From assembly GCF_003732425.1 (NCBI RefSeq), contig NZ_MOBX01000013.1:310001-374000 (forward strand): a stretch of 64,000 nt of DNA, given 5' to 3'. This DNA is from Pseudomonas fluorescens (GTDB taxonomy: Bacteria; Pseudomonadota; Gammaproteobacteria; Pseudomonadales; Pseudomonadaceae). How positions within the stretch are numbered: the first letter of the stretch is position 1; each line of letters begins with the position of its first letter. The position numbers were made by a program, and so were the translations under genes. The notes below the pieces were generated by a model. The model did not search any database, was not told the DNA's origin, and saw only the letters and a program-made list of their open reading frames with translations. Below, one piece after another: positions 16,746 through 26,355 of this stretch.

Positions 16746-17729
16746 TTAGCCGTTGGCTTTGACGACGCGTTGATCAATCGCACCGAACAGTGATTGACCA
16801 TCGCTGCCGGTGACGTCCATGCGCACGCGATCACCGAAACGCATGAAGCCTGTCACCGGCGCGCCCTGCTCGATCATCTCAATGGCCCGACGTTCGGCGA
16901 TGCACGCCGAGCCGACATTGCGCTCGGCATTCGACACCGTGCCGGAACCGATCAGCGTGCCGGCGCGCAAGCGACGGGTCAGGGCCGCGTGGGCGATCAG
17001 TTGGCCAAAATGAAAGTTCATCTGCGCGCCGTGCGGCTGGCCAAACCACTCGCCGTTCCACTGCACTTGCAGGGGCAAATTGACGCGACCGTCTCGCCAG
17101 GCTTCGCCGAGTTCATCCGGAGTAATCGCCAGCGGGGCAAAACTGGAGGATGGTTTGGCTTGCAAGAAACCGAACCCGGTGCGCATTTCGCGCGGAGCGA
17201 GTGCACGCAGGCTGACATCGTTGATCTGCAGGATCAGTTTGATGTGCTGCAACGCGCTGTCGGCCGAACAGCCCATCGGCACATCATCGACCAACACGAC
17301 AAATTCGCCTTCGAAATCGATGCCCTGGCTTTCGCTCGGCAGTTCGATGTCATCGTGTGCGCCGATAAAGTCATCACCGGCGCCCTGGTACATTAACGGC
17401 GTACGGTCAGCGCCTTCGATCGGGTCGAGGTGGAACGCCTTCTGCATCAGTGCGCCGTGGCTGAGAAACGCCGATCCATCGCACCATTGATAAGCACGCG
17501 GCAACGGCGCCATCGCCTGCGCGGGGTCGAAGGCAACGGCCTGGCGGCAATCGTCATTTTCAAGTTCACGCGCCAGGACCTGCAAACGCGGCTCGGCTTC
17601 GCGCCAGTTCTCGATGGCGTGCTGCAAGGTCGGCGCTACCGAACGGGCGTCCAGCGCCCGGGCCATGTCGCGCGAAACCACCACCAATTGACCGTCACGG
17701 CTGCCGTTTTTCAGGGTTGCGAGCTTCAT
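16746..17729 (-). CDS. Fumarylacetoacetate hydrolase-family protein
   Basis: At 327 residues it has the FAH-fold acidic metal site (GIDFEGEFVVLVDD, E-x-E..D), the mid-domain GTGFGFLQAKPSSSFAP-like stretch (MRTGFGFLQAKPSSSFAPL) and GTLIGSGTVSN. FAH-fold enzymes cleave carbon-carbon bonds in beta-diketo acids or hydrate meta-cleavage products. Its start overlaps the cupin stop by 4 bp. With an extradiol-type dioxygenase in the same cluster, it is the natural candidate for cleaving or processing the opened ring. Confidence 0.85.
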   Translation of the reverse strand: MKLATLKNGSRDGQLVVVSRDMARALDARSVAPTLQHAIENWREAEPRLQVLARELENDDCRQAVAFDPAQAMAPLPRAYQWCDGSAFLSHGALMQKAFHLDPIEGADRTPLMYQGAGDDFIGAHDDIELPSESQGIDFEGEFVVLVDDVPMGCSADSALQHIKLILQINDVSLRALAPREMRTGFGFLQAKPSSSFAPLAITPDELGEAWRDGRVNLPLQVQWNGEWFGQPHGAQMNFHFGQLIAHAALTRRLRAGTLIGSGTVSNAERNVGSACIAERRAIEMIEQGAPVTGFMRFGDRVRMDVTGSDGQSLFGAIDQRVVKANG

Positions 17730-18307
17730 GATTTTTCTCCCGGGCGGTCTTGCAGTTCAGCGGCAAAACGCCCGTCGAGCAGGATAAAAACCATGCGCGC
17801 CATGGCCTCGGTGCGGTTGCTCCACGCGTGATTCGTGCCGCGTTGAACCACCACATCGCCGCGCTTGAGGTGGACTTCTGTCTCGTCGAGCACCAGCCAG
17901 ACTTCGCCTTCGGTGACGATGCCGTAATCGAGGGTTTCGGTGCGGTGCATCAGTTTGTGCCGCGCGCTGGCGTGGCCGGTGCCGGCATGCGCCTGGCCAA
18001 TCTCGGCGAACGCAGCCGCTGCATCGGCATCACTGACATGGTTCTGCACACTGTCTGGCGGAATGTCGACGACGCGAATCACACTGCCCTGCGGGCCGGG
18101 GCTCAGTTGTAAGGGTTTGCTGGTCGGATCGTCGGCATTGTCGAGCAGTGCCGGACTGCCGCTGCTGTTCCATATTTCATGAAACACCGTGCCTGGCACC
18201 GCTTGCAGTGCGAAGACGTTAGCGGTTGCTCCGAGACTAGCGACTACGGCGCGGCCCTGGGCATCATGCCCGGTGACCACGCGTTTGAAGGGGGGAAGCG
18301 CTTGCAT
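17726..18307 (-). CDS. Cupin-domain protein
   Basis: The cupin barrel is clear in the C-terminal half: HRTETLDYGIVTEGEVWLVLDETEVHLKRGDVVVQRGTNHAWSN carries both cupin motifs with His and Glu metal ligands. The N-terminal half (ANVFALQAVPGTVFHEIWNSSG) resembles the family of cupins found near aromatic catabolism genes. The start at 18307 is chosen because GAGGA lies 6 nt upstream; the frame is open to 18358. It could be a dioxygenase or isomerase for a pathway intermediate, or a non-catalytic sensor. It overlaps the hydrolase gene downstream by 4 bp. Confidence 0.75.
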   Translation of the reverse strand: MQALPPFKRVVTGHDAQGRAVVASLGATANVFALQAVPGTVFHEIWNSSGSPALLDNADDPTSKPLQLSPGPQGSVIRVVDIPPDSVQNHVSDADAAAAFAEIGQAHAGTGHASARHKLMHRTETLDYGIVTEGEVWLVLDETEVHLKRGDVVVQRGTNHAWSNRTEAMARMVFILLDGRFAAELQDRPGEKS

Positions 18308-18320
18308 GGAAAATCCTCGT

Positions 18321-19568
18321 TCAATGGCCGTTGCCGATGGAGTCGTGACCGCCGACATTCGTGCGGGTTAACAGTCCACCGAGCCTCGGCACGGACAGAC
18401 AAAACAGCGCCACGACCAGTTGCAGCCAACCGATCATGGCCAACGCTTGCGGCAATGCCGTGGGAGCCCCGGAAGTGACGGCGAGTACCACCAGCGGGCT
18501 GATGAACTCGCCAGCGAAAATCGCGGCGGTGAAGCACCCCGCCGCTCGCCCACGTTGAGCAAAACCGACTTGCGCCATGATCCAGGTGATCAACGTCGGC
18601 AACATCAGGCCGATGCCCAGACCGTTGACCAAGACCGCGACCACCACTTGCGCGTGGCTGCCGGCGGCCGCCATCAACAGGCCGCCGATACCGGCCAGGC
18701 CATAGGCAATCAGCAACACATGCTGGCTGCGCAGACCGCTCAACAAACGAAAACTCAAGGCCCCGACGAGCACACCGAGTTGATTGGCGCCCATGGTCAT
18801 GCCGATCTGCTGTGGCGCATCCACGTGCAACAAGTTGAGCAAGTAGCCGGCCTGCACCGGCACGATGAACAGGCTCAGGCCCGCGAGCAGCGACAACGCA
18901 TACAGGGGCGTCAGTGCGCGCCACGGAAAAGCACGCAGAGCTGACACCGGTACCGTTGCTGCCGGTTGCACGCGGGGTTGCGGTTCCCAGAGTTTCCACG
19001 CCATCAGCGGCAGGAAAATCAGCCCGACCGCGTACAACGCAAACGGTGTGCGCCAGTCGTCCTGTCCGAGAAAACCACCCAGCGCGATAAACACCGCAGC
19101 GGACAGTGAGGTCGCGACCATTTGCAAGGCGAACAAGCGCTCGCGTCGGGCGCCGCTGTAGTAGTCGCCCATCAGCGTCGTGCAGCAGGTCATGATCCCC
19201 GCCTCCGCCAGACCGATCCCGGCCCGACTGGCGACAATCGCCGGCAGCGAATCCAGCCACAGCGGCAACACACCGCAGAGCGTGTACAGGGCCATGCACG
19301 CCAACAACAAGGGTTTGCGTCCGAGCCGATCGGCAATGACCCCGGCGAACGGCGCCAGTAATGCAATCACCAACGCTGGCAAGGTCAGCACGATCGGCAC
19401 CAGCACCGTGCTGCCCGCGACATCGGCAAAATGTGCCTGCATGCGCGGTAACACCGGTGCGAGCAATACCGCGCCGAGCACTGGCAAACAGCTGCCGAGC
19501 AGCAACAGCAACGATTGCGTCAAACCGGCATGGCGGCCGCTGTTTTCAAATGAAGACTCAACGGCCAT
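18321..19568 (-). CDS. Major facilitator superfamily transporter
   Basis: The ~415-residue membrane protein has 12 predicted hydrophobic segments, with the MFS loop FAGVIADRLGRKPLLL between helices 2 and 3. The start at 19568 (MAVESSFENSG) lies within the end of the RND gene (11-bp overlap). It probably moves the substrate or a pathway intermediate across the inner membrane. Direction (uptake or export) is not evident; in a catabolic operon uptake is more likely. Confidence 0.82.
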   Translation of the reverse strand: MAVESSFENSGRHAGLTQSLLLLLGSCLPVLGAVLLAPVLPRMQAHFADVAGSTVLVPIVLTLPALVIALLAPFAGVIADRLGRKPLLLACMALYTLCGVLPLWLDSLPAIVASRAGIGLAEAGIMTCCTTLMGDYYSGARRERLFALQMVATSLSAAVFIALGGFLGQDDWRTPFALYAVGLIFLPLMAWKLWEPQPRVQPAATVPVSALRAFPWRALTPLYALSLLAGLSLFIVPVQAGYLLNLLHVDAPQQIGMTMGANQLGVLVGALSFRLLSGLRSQHVLLIAYGLAGIGGLLMAAAGSHAQVVVAVLVNGLGIGLMLPTLITWIMAQVGFAQRGRAAGCFTAAIFAGEFISPLVVLAVTSGAPTALPQALAMIGWLQLVVALFCLSVPRLGGLLTRTNVGGHDSIGNGH

Positions 19569-22032
19569 GACAGGTCTCCCGATGACGTGATTGATGAACA
19601 TCTACCGCCAAGGCTCGCGGCGGCAGGGCCAGATTGATGGCCTCCTCCGGCGTTTCTGCGTCGGTGTTCGTGTGCCGTGCAGGCAGCAGGAAATACGCCA
19701 GCGCTGGCAACAGCAGCAGCGCGCCCACCATGTTCCAGACGAACATGAACGCCAGTAGCACGCCCATGTCAGCCTGGAATTTGATCGGAGAGAAGATCCA
19801 CGTGGCCACGCCAATGGCGAGCGTGATGCCAGTGAGCATCACCACTTTGCCGGTGGACACCAATGCACGGTAATAGGCTTCTGACAGGCTCGCGCCCTGG
19901 CGCAGATGGCCGAGCAAAATGCTCATCACGTACAAGGCATAGTCGACGCCAATGCCGACCCCCAACGCGATGACCGGCAACGTCGCGACCTTGACGCCGA
20001 TGTTCAGCCAGACCATCAACGCTTCGCAGAGGATCGAGGTGACCATCAGCGGAATCACCGCGCACAGCGTGGCGCGCCACGAGCGGAAGGTGATCAGGCA
20101 CAGGACGATCACCGCCCCGTAGACCCAGAACAGCATCTCGCGATTGGCTTGCTTGACCACGATATTGGTCGCCGCTTCGATGCCGGCATTGCCCGCTGCC
20201 AGCAGGAACTGCACATCCTTATCGTTATTGGCAGCGGCGAATTGCTCAACGTGCTCGACCAGACGCGTCAGCGTTTCAGCCTTGTGGTCAGTGAGGTAGG
20301 CGTACAGCGTCAACAAACTGCAATCTTCGTTGTACAAACCACGCGGTGCGCTGGCGGTGATCATGTTGAGCATCGCCTGATTGTTCTGCAGCTCGTACCA
20401 CTTGGCGCTGCCTTCGCTCAGGCCAACCAGCATGCGCCGGTTGAGCAAGGCCAGCGAGTTGGTTGAATCCACCCCTGGCAGAGCACGCAGTTGCCAGTCC
20501 AGTGCATCGACCTTCGCGAGGATGTCGTAACGCGCACACTGCCCGGCCGGGGTCTTGACCATCACGGCGAACAAATCACTGCTGGCGCCGTAATGCCGGG
20601 TCAGAAAAGCATCGTCCTGGTTGTAGCGTGAGTCGGCACGCAGCTCCGGTGCGCCGGCATCCAGATCACCGATCTTCAATTGCAGGCTGACCACAAAACC
20701 CAATGCCGCCAACGCCAGGCTGATGGCAATGCACAGGCTGGCCCAGCGGCGTCGGGTAAACAGATCGAGAAAACGCCAGAAGCCATGACGCCGCGCGCCG
20801 GCCTGATCGTTCTGCTCGCTCTTGAGGCTCAATTGCGCCGCGCGCGGCGTTACGCCGACATAGGACAGCAACACCGGCAGCAGAATCAGGTTGGTGAAAA
20901 TCAGCACCGCCACGCCGATGCTGGCGATCACGGCCAGATCCTGAATCACCTGGATCTTGATCAGCATCAGCACGGCGAAACCCACCGCATCGCAGAGCAA
21001 TGCCGTCAGCCCGGCCAGAAACAACCGTCGAAAGGTGAAGCGCGCGGCCACCACCCGGTGCATGCCGCGACCGATGTCCTGCATGATGCCGTTCATTTTC
21101 TGCGCGCCGTGGCTCATGCCGATGGCGAACACCAGAAACGGCACCAGCACCGAATACGGATCCAGTTGATAGTCGAGCAACGGCAACAGGCCCAGTTGCC
21201 AGACCACCGCCACCAGCGAGCAGAACACCACCAGCACCGTGCTGCGCAGGCAGCGTGTGTACCAGAACAGCACGGCGGTGGTGATCAGGATTGCGACGGC
21301 GAAGAACAACAGGATCTGCTTGAGCCCGGCAATCAGGTCGCCGACCTTTTTCGCGAACCCGGTGATGTGAATGTCGATCCTGTCGTTCTGGTACTCGCTG
21401 CGCAACGCCTCCAGTTGCTCGGACAGCACCGAGTAATTCAGCGCCTGGCCGTCGGCAGTCGTTGCCAGCAACGGCACGTAAATGATGCTCGAGGTTTGAT
21501 CGAACGCTACCAGTTGGCCGAGTTCGTTGGAGCGCTGCACGTTGCGGCGCAAGGCCTCGAGACTGGCCGGTGTGCCAGCGTAGTCATCCGGAATCACCGG
21601 GCCGCCATCCAGTCCGTCTTCAGTCACAGCGACCCAACGTGTTGCGGGCGTCCACAGCGACTTCATGTAGGCACGATCGACGCCGGGTAGCAGGTAAAGC
21701 TTGTCGCTCAAGGCCTGCAAGGTTTTCAGATAATCAGCGTCGTAGATATCGCCCTGGCGATTGGCGACGACGATGCGCAAGGAGTTGCCCAGACCGCTGA
21801 GCTGCTGTTGATGTTGCAGATAATTGGCGATGTAAGGTTGTTGCGTGGGAATCATCTTTTCAAAACTGGCGTTCAGCTCGACGCGCGTGGCCTGATAGCC
21901 CAAGAAAAGCGTGGTCACCAGGCACACCAGCAACACCCACAACCGGTGATTGAACAAAGTGCGTTCCACGACCGAGCCGGAGCGCGGGTCGAAACTCGCC
22001 AGGCTGGCCGTGGCGTTGTCGAATGGTTTCAT
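19558..22032 (-). CDS. RND/MMPL-superfamily transporter
   Basis: At 824 residues it contains two MMPL-type repeats: an N-terminal helix (LWVLLVCLVTTLFLGYQATRV), a large periplasmic loop, and two bundles of five to six helices (ILITTAVLFWYTRCLRS ... and VYGAVIVLCLITFRSWR ... IALGVGIGVDYALYVMSILL). Such single-chain RND proteins, with DUF1302, DUF1329 and Ycf48-like partners, recur beside genes for hydrophobic compounds in Pseudomonas and relatives. A role in moving a poorly soluble molecule across the envelope is inferred. No membrane fusion protein or TolC partner is encoded nearby. Confidence 0.85.
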   Translation of the reverse strand: MKPFDNATASLASFDPRSGSVVERTLFNHRLWVLLVCLVTTLFLGYQATRVELNASFEKMIPTQQPYIANYLQHQQQLSGLGNSLRIVVANRQGDIYDADYLKTLQALSDKLYLLPGVDRAYMKSLWTPATRWVAVTEDGLDGGPVIPDDYAGTPASLEALRRNVQRSNELGQLVAFDQTSSIIYVPLLATTADGQALNYSVLSEQLEALRSEYQNDRIDIHITGFAKKVGDLIAGLKQILLFFAVAILITTAVLFWYTRCLRSTVLVVFCSLVAVVWQLGLLPLLDYQLDPYSVLVPFLVFAIGMSHGAQKMNGIMQDIGRGMHRVVAARFTFRRLFLAGLTALLCDAVGFAVLMLIKIQVIQDLAVIASIGVAVLIFTNLILLPVLLSYVGVTPRAAQLSLKSEQNDQAGARRHGFWRFLDLFTRRRWASLCIAISLALAALGFVVSLQLKIGDLDAGAPELRADSRYNQDDAFLTRHYGASSDLFAVMVKTPAGQCARYDILAKVDALDWQLRALPGVDSTNSLALLNRRMLVGLSEGSAKWYELQNNQAMLNMITASAPRGLYNEDCSLLTLYAYLTDHKAETLTRLVEHVEQFAAANNDKDVQFLLAAGNAGIEAATNIVVKQANREMLFWVYGAVIVLCLITFRSWRATLCAVIPLMVTSILCEALMVWLNIGVKVATLPVIALGVGIGVDYALYVMSILLGHLRQGASLSEAYYRALVSTGKVVMLTGITLAIGVATWIFSPIKFQADMGVLLAFMFVWNMVGALLLLPALAYFLLPARHTNTDAETPEEAINLALPPRALAVDVHQSRHRETCHGR

Positions 22033-22036
22033 AACC

Positions 22037-23140
22037 TCACTCCGAAGCTGTAGCAGTGGGCGACGCCAGGCGCGTCACCCCGGTGAAACCGGCCAGCACC
22101 AGGCTGCCATCGGCGGCCTGCACGACACTGGAAATCGGTTTGCCCAGCGGTTTGCCGAAAGGCTGCAGGGTGGGTGCGTCGCCCGTGGTGCGAAACATTG
22201 CGCCCGCCTGATTGACCAACAACAGCTGGCCGTCAGCGGTGCAAATCGCTTCACTGAAGGACACGGGCATCGGTACGGGCGCGGGCACGAAGCTGTTGCC
22301 GTCGTCGGTGGAAATGAACGCGTTGCCTTTCAGTCCTGCCGCCAGCAGCGTGCCGTCATCGCGCACTTGCAGGGCGAAGAAGCTGCCGCTGTACGGGCTG
22401 TCGAGCGCGACGAAGGATTGTCCACCGTCCTCGGAACGGGCCACATAACCTTGCTCGCCGGCGATGAACCAACGCTCGCCTTGTTGCGCGATGGCATACA
22501 GATGCGCCCCCATCGGATTGTCGATATGGCCCATCAGCGACTGCCAGCTCACCCCGCCGTCCTCGGTGGTAAAGGCGAGGCCGTAGGCACCGACGATCAG
22601 GCCGTGACGCGCATCGGTGAACTTGAGGCTCAGAAACGGTTTGTCCGCGCCTTCGCTGACCATCCGTTCGGCGGTTTGCACGCGTGCCGCCGCTGCATCG
22701 GGGTCAGTGGCTGTCGGCAGTTGCTCGCGTGCGGCGTGCAACTCCAGTTGCGCAGCGCGGTTGCCGTCCAGCTGCAAAACCCAGTTTTCGCCAGCGTCGT
22801 GGGAGACCAGCACCGCACCGGCATGGCCGACCGCCCAGCCCGTGTTGGCATCGACAAACTGCACCGCCGTAAGGCTGACGGAGACCGGCACCTGCGCCTG
22901 CCGCCAATTGATACCGTTGTCATCGGAGAGCAAGACGATGCCGCGTTCGCCGACCGCCACCAACCGCGCACCAGCCCGAGCCAGATCAAGCAAGACCGCT
23001 TGCCGGGCCTGCGGCGCGCGCATCGCCGGCGTGTGCAATACATCCCCAACGGCAGCAGCCTGAGCCTGGCTTACGGGTAATACGCAAGGCAGCGCCAGCA
23101 GCGCCAACAACCGCCCGAGCACCTGACAGATTCTGTTCAT
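22037..23140 (-). CDS. Ycf48/Hcf136-like beta-propeller protein, exported
   Basis: The mature part is made of repeated BNR/propeller blades such as DDNGINWRQAQ, DAGENWVLQLDG, TEDGGVSWQSLMG and SEDGGQSFVALDS, the pattern of Ycf48-type proteins. The start at 23140 gives a signal peptide (MNRICQVLGRLLALLALPCVLPVSQAQA) and has GAGG upstream; the frame is open to 23203. It is therefore probably periplasmic. It sits between RND and DUF1329, its usual partners, and may act as an assembly or docking factor for the transport complex. Confidence 0.8.
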   Translation of the reverse strand: MNRICQVLGRLLALLALPCVLPVSQAQAAAVGDVLHTPAMRAPQARQAVLLDLARAGARLVAVGERGIVLLSDDNGINWRQAQVPVSVSLTAVQFVDANTGWAVGHAGAVLVSHDAGENWVLQLDGNRAAQLELHAAREQLPTATDPDAAAARVQTAERMVSEGADKPFLSLKFTDARHGLIVGAYGLAFTTEDGGVSWQSLMGHIDNPMGAHLYAIAQQGERWFIAGEQGYVARSEDGGQSFVALDSPYSGSFFALQVRDDGTLLAAGLKGNAFISTDDGNSFVPAPVPMPVSFSEAICTADGQLLLVNQAGAMFRTTGDAPTLQPFGKPLGKPISSVVQAADGSLVLAGFTGVTRLASPTATASE

Positions 23141-23199
23141 ACCGACCTCGAAACCACCTGTGAAACCGGATCGCCACACCTGTCGCGATCCGGCCCGAT

Positions 23200-24588
23200 T
23201 CAACGAACCCCGGCACCCGCCATCGCCGCCGGCGAGAATTCAGATGCCTTGTAGCGATCGACCACGCCGTATTGCTCAGGCAGACCGGTGTAGACGTTCT
23301 GGATAAACCAGGCGCCGGAGGTCAGGTCGTAGAAACCCGAAGACAGCTGCGCTTGCGCTGGCAGATCCGGCAGCACTGCTGGCAGCGACCACAAGGTTTT
23401 GGCGAGTTGGCCGTTGGCGTCCCAGCGATCGCCGAGCATCGCTTGCCAGGTATCTTCGTCGAGGTAGTAACGGCCCTTCGGCAGTTGGTGACGCTTGCCC
23501 GGTGCGAGTTCGGCGTCCACCACCCACACGCGATGCAATTCCCAGCGCACGTAATCAGGATTCATGTGATGGGCCAGAAACAGGTCTTCCGGTTTGCCTG
23601 CCGTCAGGACTTTGTTGGTGTTGTAGGGGATATACATTTCCTGCTTGCCGACCAGTTTCCAGTCGAAGCGATCGATGCGCCCCTGGAACACGCTCAACTC
23701 ATCGAACGACATCACCCCGGCGGTTGCCGGCGTCGGTGTGTCGCAGCAGGCATTCGGCAACTTGCGCACGCGGCGCTGGCCGGTCAGATAGACGTGAGCC
23801 TGGGACTTGTCGCCGTTGATATTGGTGCGCCCCATGATTTGCTCACCCGCACGCAACGGCGGGCCGACGTTAAGCAGGCGGAACAACCAGTAATCACCGG
23901 CGAAACTTTCCGGCGTGCCGTCCTGGTAGTAATACGGCATGTCCTGAATCGCCTGGCCGTCGGTGGTCATCACCTGTTTGCCGTCTGCAGTCATCAGGTA
24001 ATGGCGAAAGTGCATGGCCAGTGAAGTGCCGCGCCAATTCAGGATGTGGTTCCACATGGCTTCCGCGCCGTTATGCGGAATCGGGAATGGAATACCGCCA
24101 AACGCACCTTCGGGCACCGGTCCAGCGCTGCTGTCGACCAGTTTGGCGCGGGTGGCATTTTTCAGGGTGTTGTCATACACCCATTGCGGCGCGGCGGCCG
24201 TGCGACGGGTCGGATAGACATCAATGCGATAGGTGTCGGGAAAGCGTTTGAACATCTCCTTGGTGCCATCGCTGAGCTTGCCGGCGTATTGCGCCAGATT
24301 CTTCGAGGTGATGCTGAACAGCGGTTTGTCAGCCGCAAACGGATCGCTGCGCTTACCGCCCGGTTTATACGCCGGGTCAACTTTGGTGTAACCGCCCTGC
24401 CAGGCTGGAATGCTGCCGTCGGCATTGCCTGCGCGCTCGGCACCCATTGGCGTGAGACTGCTCGACAGTTTGGCCGCCTCTTCTGCGGTGGCCGCAGTCG
24501 CAACCTGGCTCAGGACGGTCAGCGTTCCGAGCAAGGCAAAGCACAGGGCCGTAAGGCGCGGGACACGATTGTGGTGATGAGAAGTCAT
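23200..24588 (-). CDS. DUF1329 outer-membrane-associated protein
   Basis: At 462 residues it has a signal peptide (ending QVATAATA) and typical DUF1329 landmarks: LSSSLTPMGAERAGNADGSIPAWQGGY, FPDTYRIDVYPTRRTAA, GQRRVRKLPNACCDTP, LDEDTWQAMLGDRWD. The fold is lipoprotein-carrier-like, and these proteins are thought to work with DUF1302 porin-like proteins. The start ATG 24588 (or 24594) lies just downstream of the DUF1302 stop (12-bp gap). A function as a periplasmic carrier of a hydrophobic substrate is inferred. Confidence 0.85.
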   Translation of the reverse strand: MTSHHHNRVPRLTALCFALLGTLTVLSQVATAATAEEAAKLSSSLTPMGAERAGNADGSIPAWQGGYTKVDPAYKPGGKRSDPFAADKPLFSITSKNLAQYAGKLSDGTKEMFKRFPDTYRIDVYPTRRTAAAPQWVYDNTLKNATRAKLVDSSAGPVPEGAFGGIPFPIPHNGAEAMWNHILNWRGTSLAMHFRHYLMTADGKQVMTTDGQAIQDMPYYYQDGTPESFAGDYWLFRLLNVGPPLRAGEQIMGRTNINGDKSQAHVYLTGQRRVRKLPNACCDTPTPATAGVMSFDELSVFQGRIDRFDWKLVGKQEMYIPYNTNKVLTAGKPEDLFLAHHMNPDYVRWELHRVWVVDAELAPGKRHQLPKGRYYLDEDTWQAMLGDRWDANGQLAKTLWSLPAVLPDLPAQAQLSSGFYDLTSGAWFIQNVYTGLPEQYGVVDRYKASEFSPAAMAGAGVR

Positions 24589-24600
24589 GCGCAAGTCCTC

Positions 24601-26298
24601 TTAAAACGTGGTCTTGACGGAGAAGGCGAGGTAATCCCGATCCTTCAGCGATTGCTTGTAATTGAACTGGCTGAGGTCGTTGAGATTGGTGTCCTCGGCG
24701 CCGTAGTAATGCGTGTAGGTCAGGCCGGCCGTGACGCGATCGAGGTAAGTGGCGGTGATGCCGATGTTGATGTCGCCACCCTTGTCCGGGCCAAACGAGC
24801 TGACCACCGCAGATTTGCCCAGCGGGAAGTAACTGACGCCGACCGGAATGCTGATATCGATGCCGGAGAAGAACTGGCGGTAGGTCGGCGTGTAGACGAC
24901 TTTGAAACCGAGGCCGTCATCGGTGGCGTTCGGGTCCAGCGCGGCGCGATTTTTGGTGACGCTGAGCAAGCGGTTCCACGCCACTTCGCCGACCAGTCCG
25001 GACTCGCGGGCGATGAAGTTCGGGCCAAAGGACGCCAACACGTTCAGGTTGACGTGAGCGGTGCGGCCGACGGCGTAGAGCGCGTCATCATCGTTGTCGG
25101 CAATGACGCCGGGCAGCACGGTCTGACCGTTTGAGACCAGCGGCATGTTCCAGCGCATCGACGCTTCACCGGCGAAGCTGTACTCGTCCACGGTGGTGGA
25201 AAAACTCGCGCCCAGCGCTCGAATATCTTCGGGGTAAACCCAGTAGTACTCGCCGATCTGTCCGGTGCTGAAGTTCGGCGCGGCCGTCGACGGTTTCAGA
25301 TACAGCTTCGGCGTCTTGTCGTGATACTGGATGGCGTAGAGGCCGTACTCGACGGTCTCAGCGCTGTATTTCAGTTGCAGACCGCCCTGCCCCGAACTGC
25401 GCGCTTCCTTATCATTACCGTGGAAAAACGCGGTGGGACTGGCCGGGTTGCCGCCGAGGAAGGCCGGAAACGGCGCACCGACGATCAAGCGCTCATTGCC
25501 TTCGCCAATGGTGTCGCTGGTGGAGAAGTAACTGCCAGCGGCGGGCAGACGTGTTTCTTCCCACTCGAGTTGGTAGTACGCCCCGAGCGATACGTCGTCA
25601 GTCAGTTGGAACGTGCCAGACAATTGATTGACCGGACGGGTGATTTCCTTGAACTGCGTATTAGGCACCGACTGGGCCTTGACCACGTCAACCGGGGCCA
25701 TGCCACCGGCAATGCCGTTGGCGCCGAAGAACAGGCTCTCACCCCAGATCAGGCCGTGACGGCCGGCGCGCACCGACGTTGCGCGGTCGGCCAGTTCACC
25801 GTTCCAGTAGACGAACGCGTCGAGGATTTCGCCGTCACCACCGTGCAAATGACGGGTGTCATCGGTGAACTCGTCGTAGCCCACGGAACGCGCGTTGGCG
25901 CGGGACGGATCGTTATTGTCGTTGTTGCCCTGGTACTCGCTGTCGTACCACGCTGCGCCACTCAAACGTGCGCCGAAATCCTGAAAGGACATATCCAGCT
26001 CCGAGAGGATATCGGTGCGATTGGAGATCAGGCCTTTCTTGAACGCACGATCGCCATCGTCCTGATTGAGTGCAACCTGACCCTCGGTCAACTTGCTGCT
26101 GGGATTCTGCGTGCGCCAGGCAGCGCTGTACTTGACCGTATTGTCCCAGCGCAACTTGAAATCCGGGTTGCCGGTCTCGATGTCGAAAGCGTGAGCGGCC
26201 TGGCTGCACAGCACCAGCAGCGCAGCAACGCTCAAACCGAAGGGTGCAGAGGAGCAGACCGGGCGACGCGCGAGCGCCGCAGTCGTAGAACTAACCAT
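24601..26298 (-). CDS. DUF1302 outer-membrane protein
   Basis: At 565 residues it has a signal peptide (ending QAAHA) and begins FDIETGNPDFKLRWDNTVKYSAAWR, the DUF1302 start. Repeated amphipathic strands follow, and it ends with a C-terminal phenylalanine (SVKTTF), the outer-membrane insertion signal. DUF1302 proteins are predicted beta-barrels co-encoded with DUF1329 near genes for hydrophobic compounds. It is the second gene of the long unit, 57 bp downstream of the FAD monooxygenase. Substrate entry across the outer membrane is the likely role. Confidence 0.87.
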   Translation of the reverse strand: MVSSTTAALARRPVCSSAPFGLSVAALLVLCSQAAHAFDIETGNPDFKLRWDNTVKYSAAWRTQNPSSKLTEGQVALNQDDGDRAFKKGLISNRTDILSELDMSFQDFGARLSGAAWYDSEYQGNNDNNDPSRANARSVGYDEFTDDTRHLHGGDGEILDAFVYWNGELADRATSVRAGRHGLIWGESLFFGANGIAGGMAPVDVVKAQSVPNTQFKEITRPVNQLSGTFQLTDDVSLGAYYQLEWEETRLPAAGSYFSTSDTIGEGNERLIVGAPFPAFLGGNPASPTAFFHGNDKEARSSGQGGLQLKYSAETVEYGLYAIQYHDKTPKLYLKPSTAAPNFSTGQIGEYYWVYPEDIRALGASFSTTVDEYSFAGEASMRWNMPLVSNGQTVLPGVIADNDDDALYAVGRTAHVNLNVLASFGPNFIARESGLVGEVAWNRLLSVTKNRAALDPNATDDGLGFKVVYTPTYRQFFSGIDISIPVGVSYFPLGKSAVVSSFGPDKGGDINIGITATYLDRVTAGLTYTHYYGAEDTNLNDLSQFNYKQSLKDRDYLAFSVKTTF

Positions 26299-26355
26299 CG
26301 CGTTAACCTCTTGTTTTTATAGTGGTAACTGCTGTGGATGAGTCGCAGGTGGGGC

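Noticed and set aside
15696..16793. Long plus-strand frame (365 codons) opposite the epimerase gene
   Set aside because: It is low-complexity, rich in Arg/His/Gln, antisense to a well-supported SDR gene and has no family; a GC-rich shadow.
20680..21690. Plus-strand frame (336 codons) opposite the RND gene
   Set aside because: Same shadow pattern; strongly biased composition and no motif.
24046..25134. Plus-strand frame (362 codons) across DUF1329/DUF1302
   Set aside because: Spans two real genes on the other strand; no homology or start signal.
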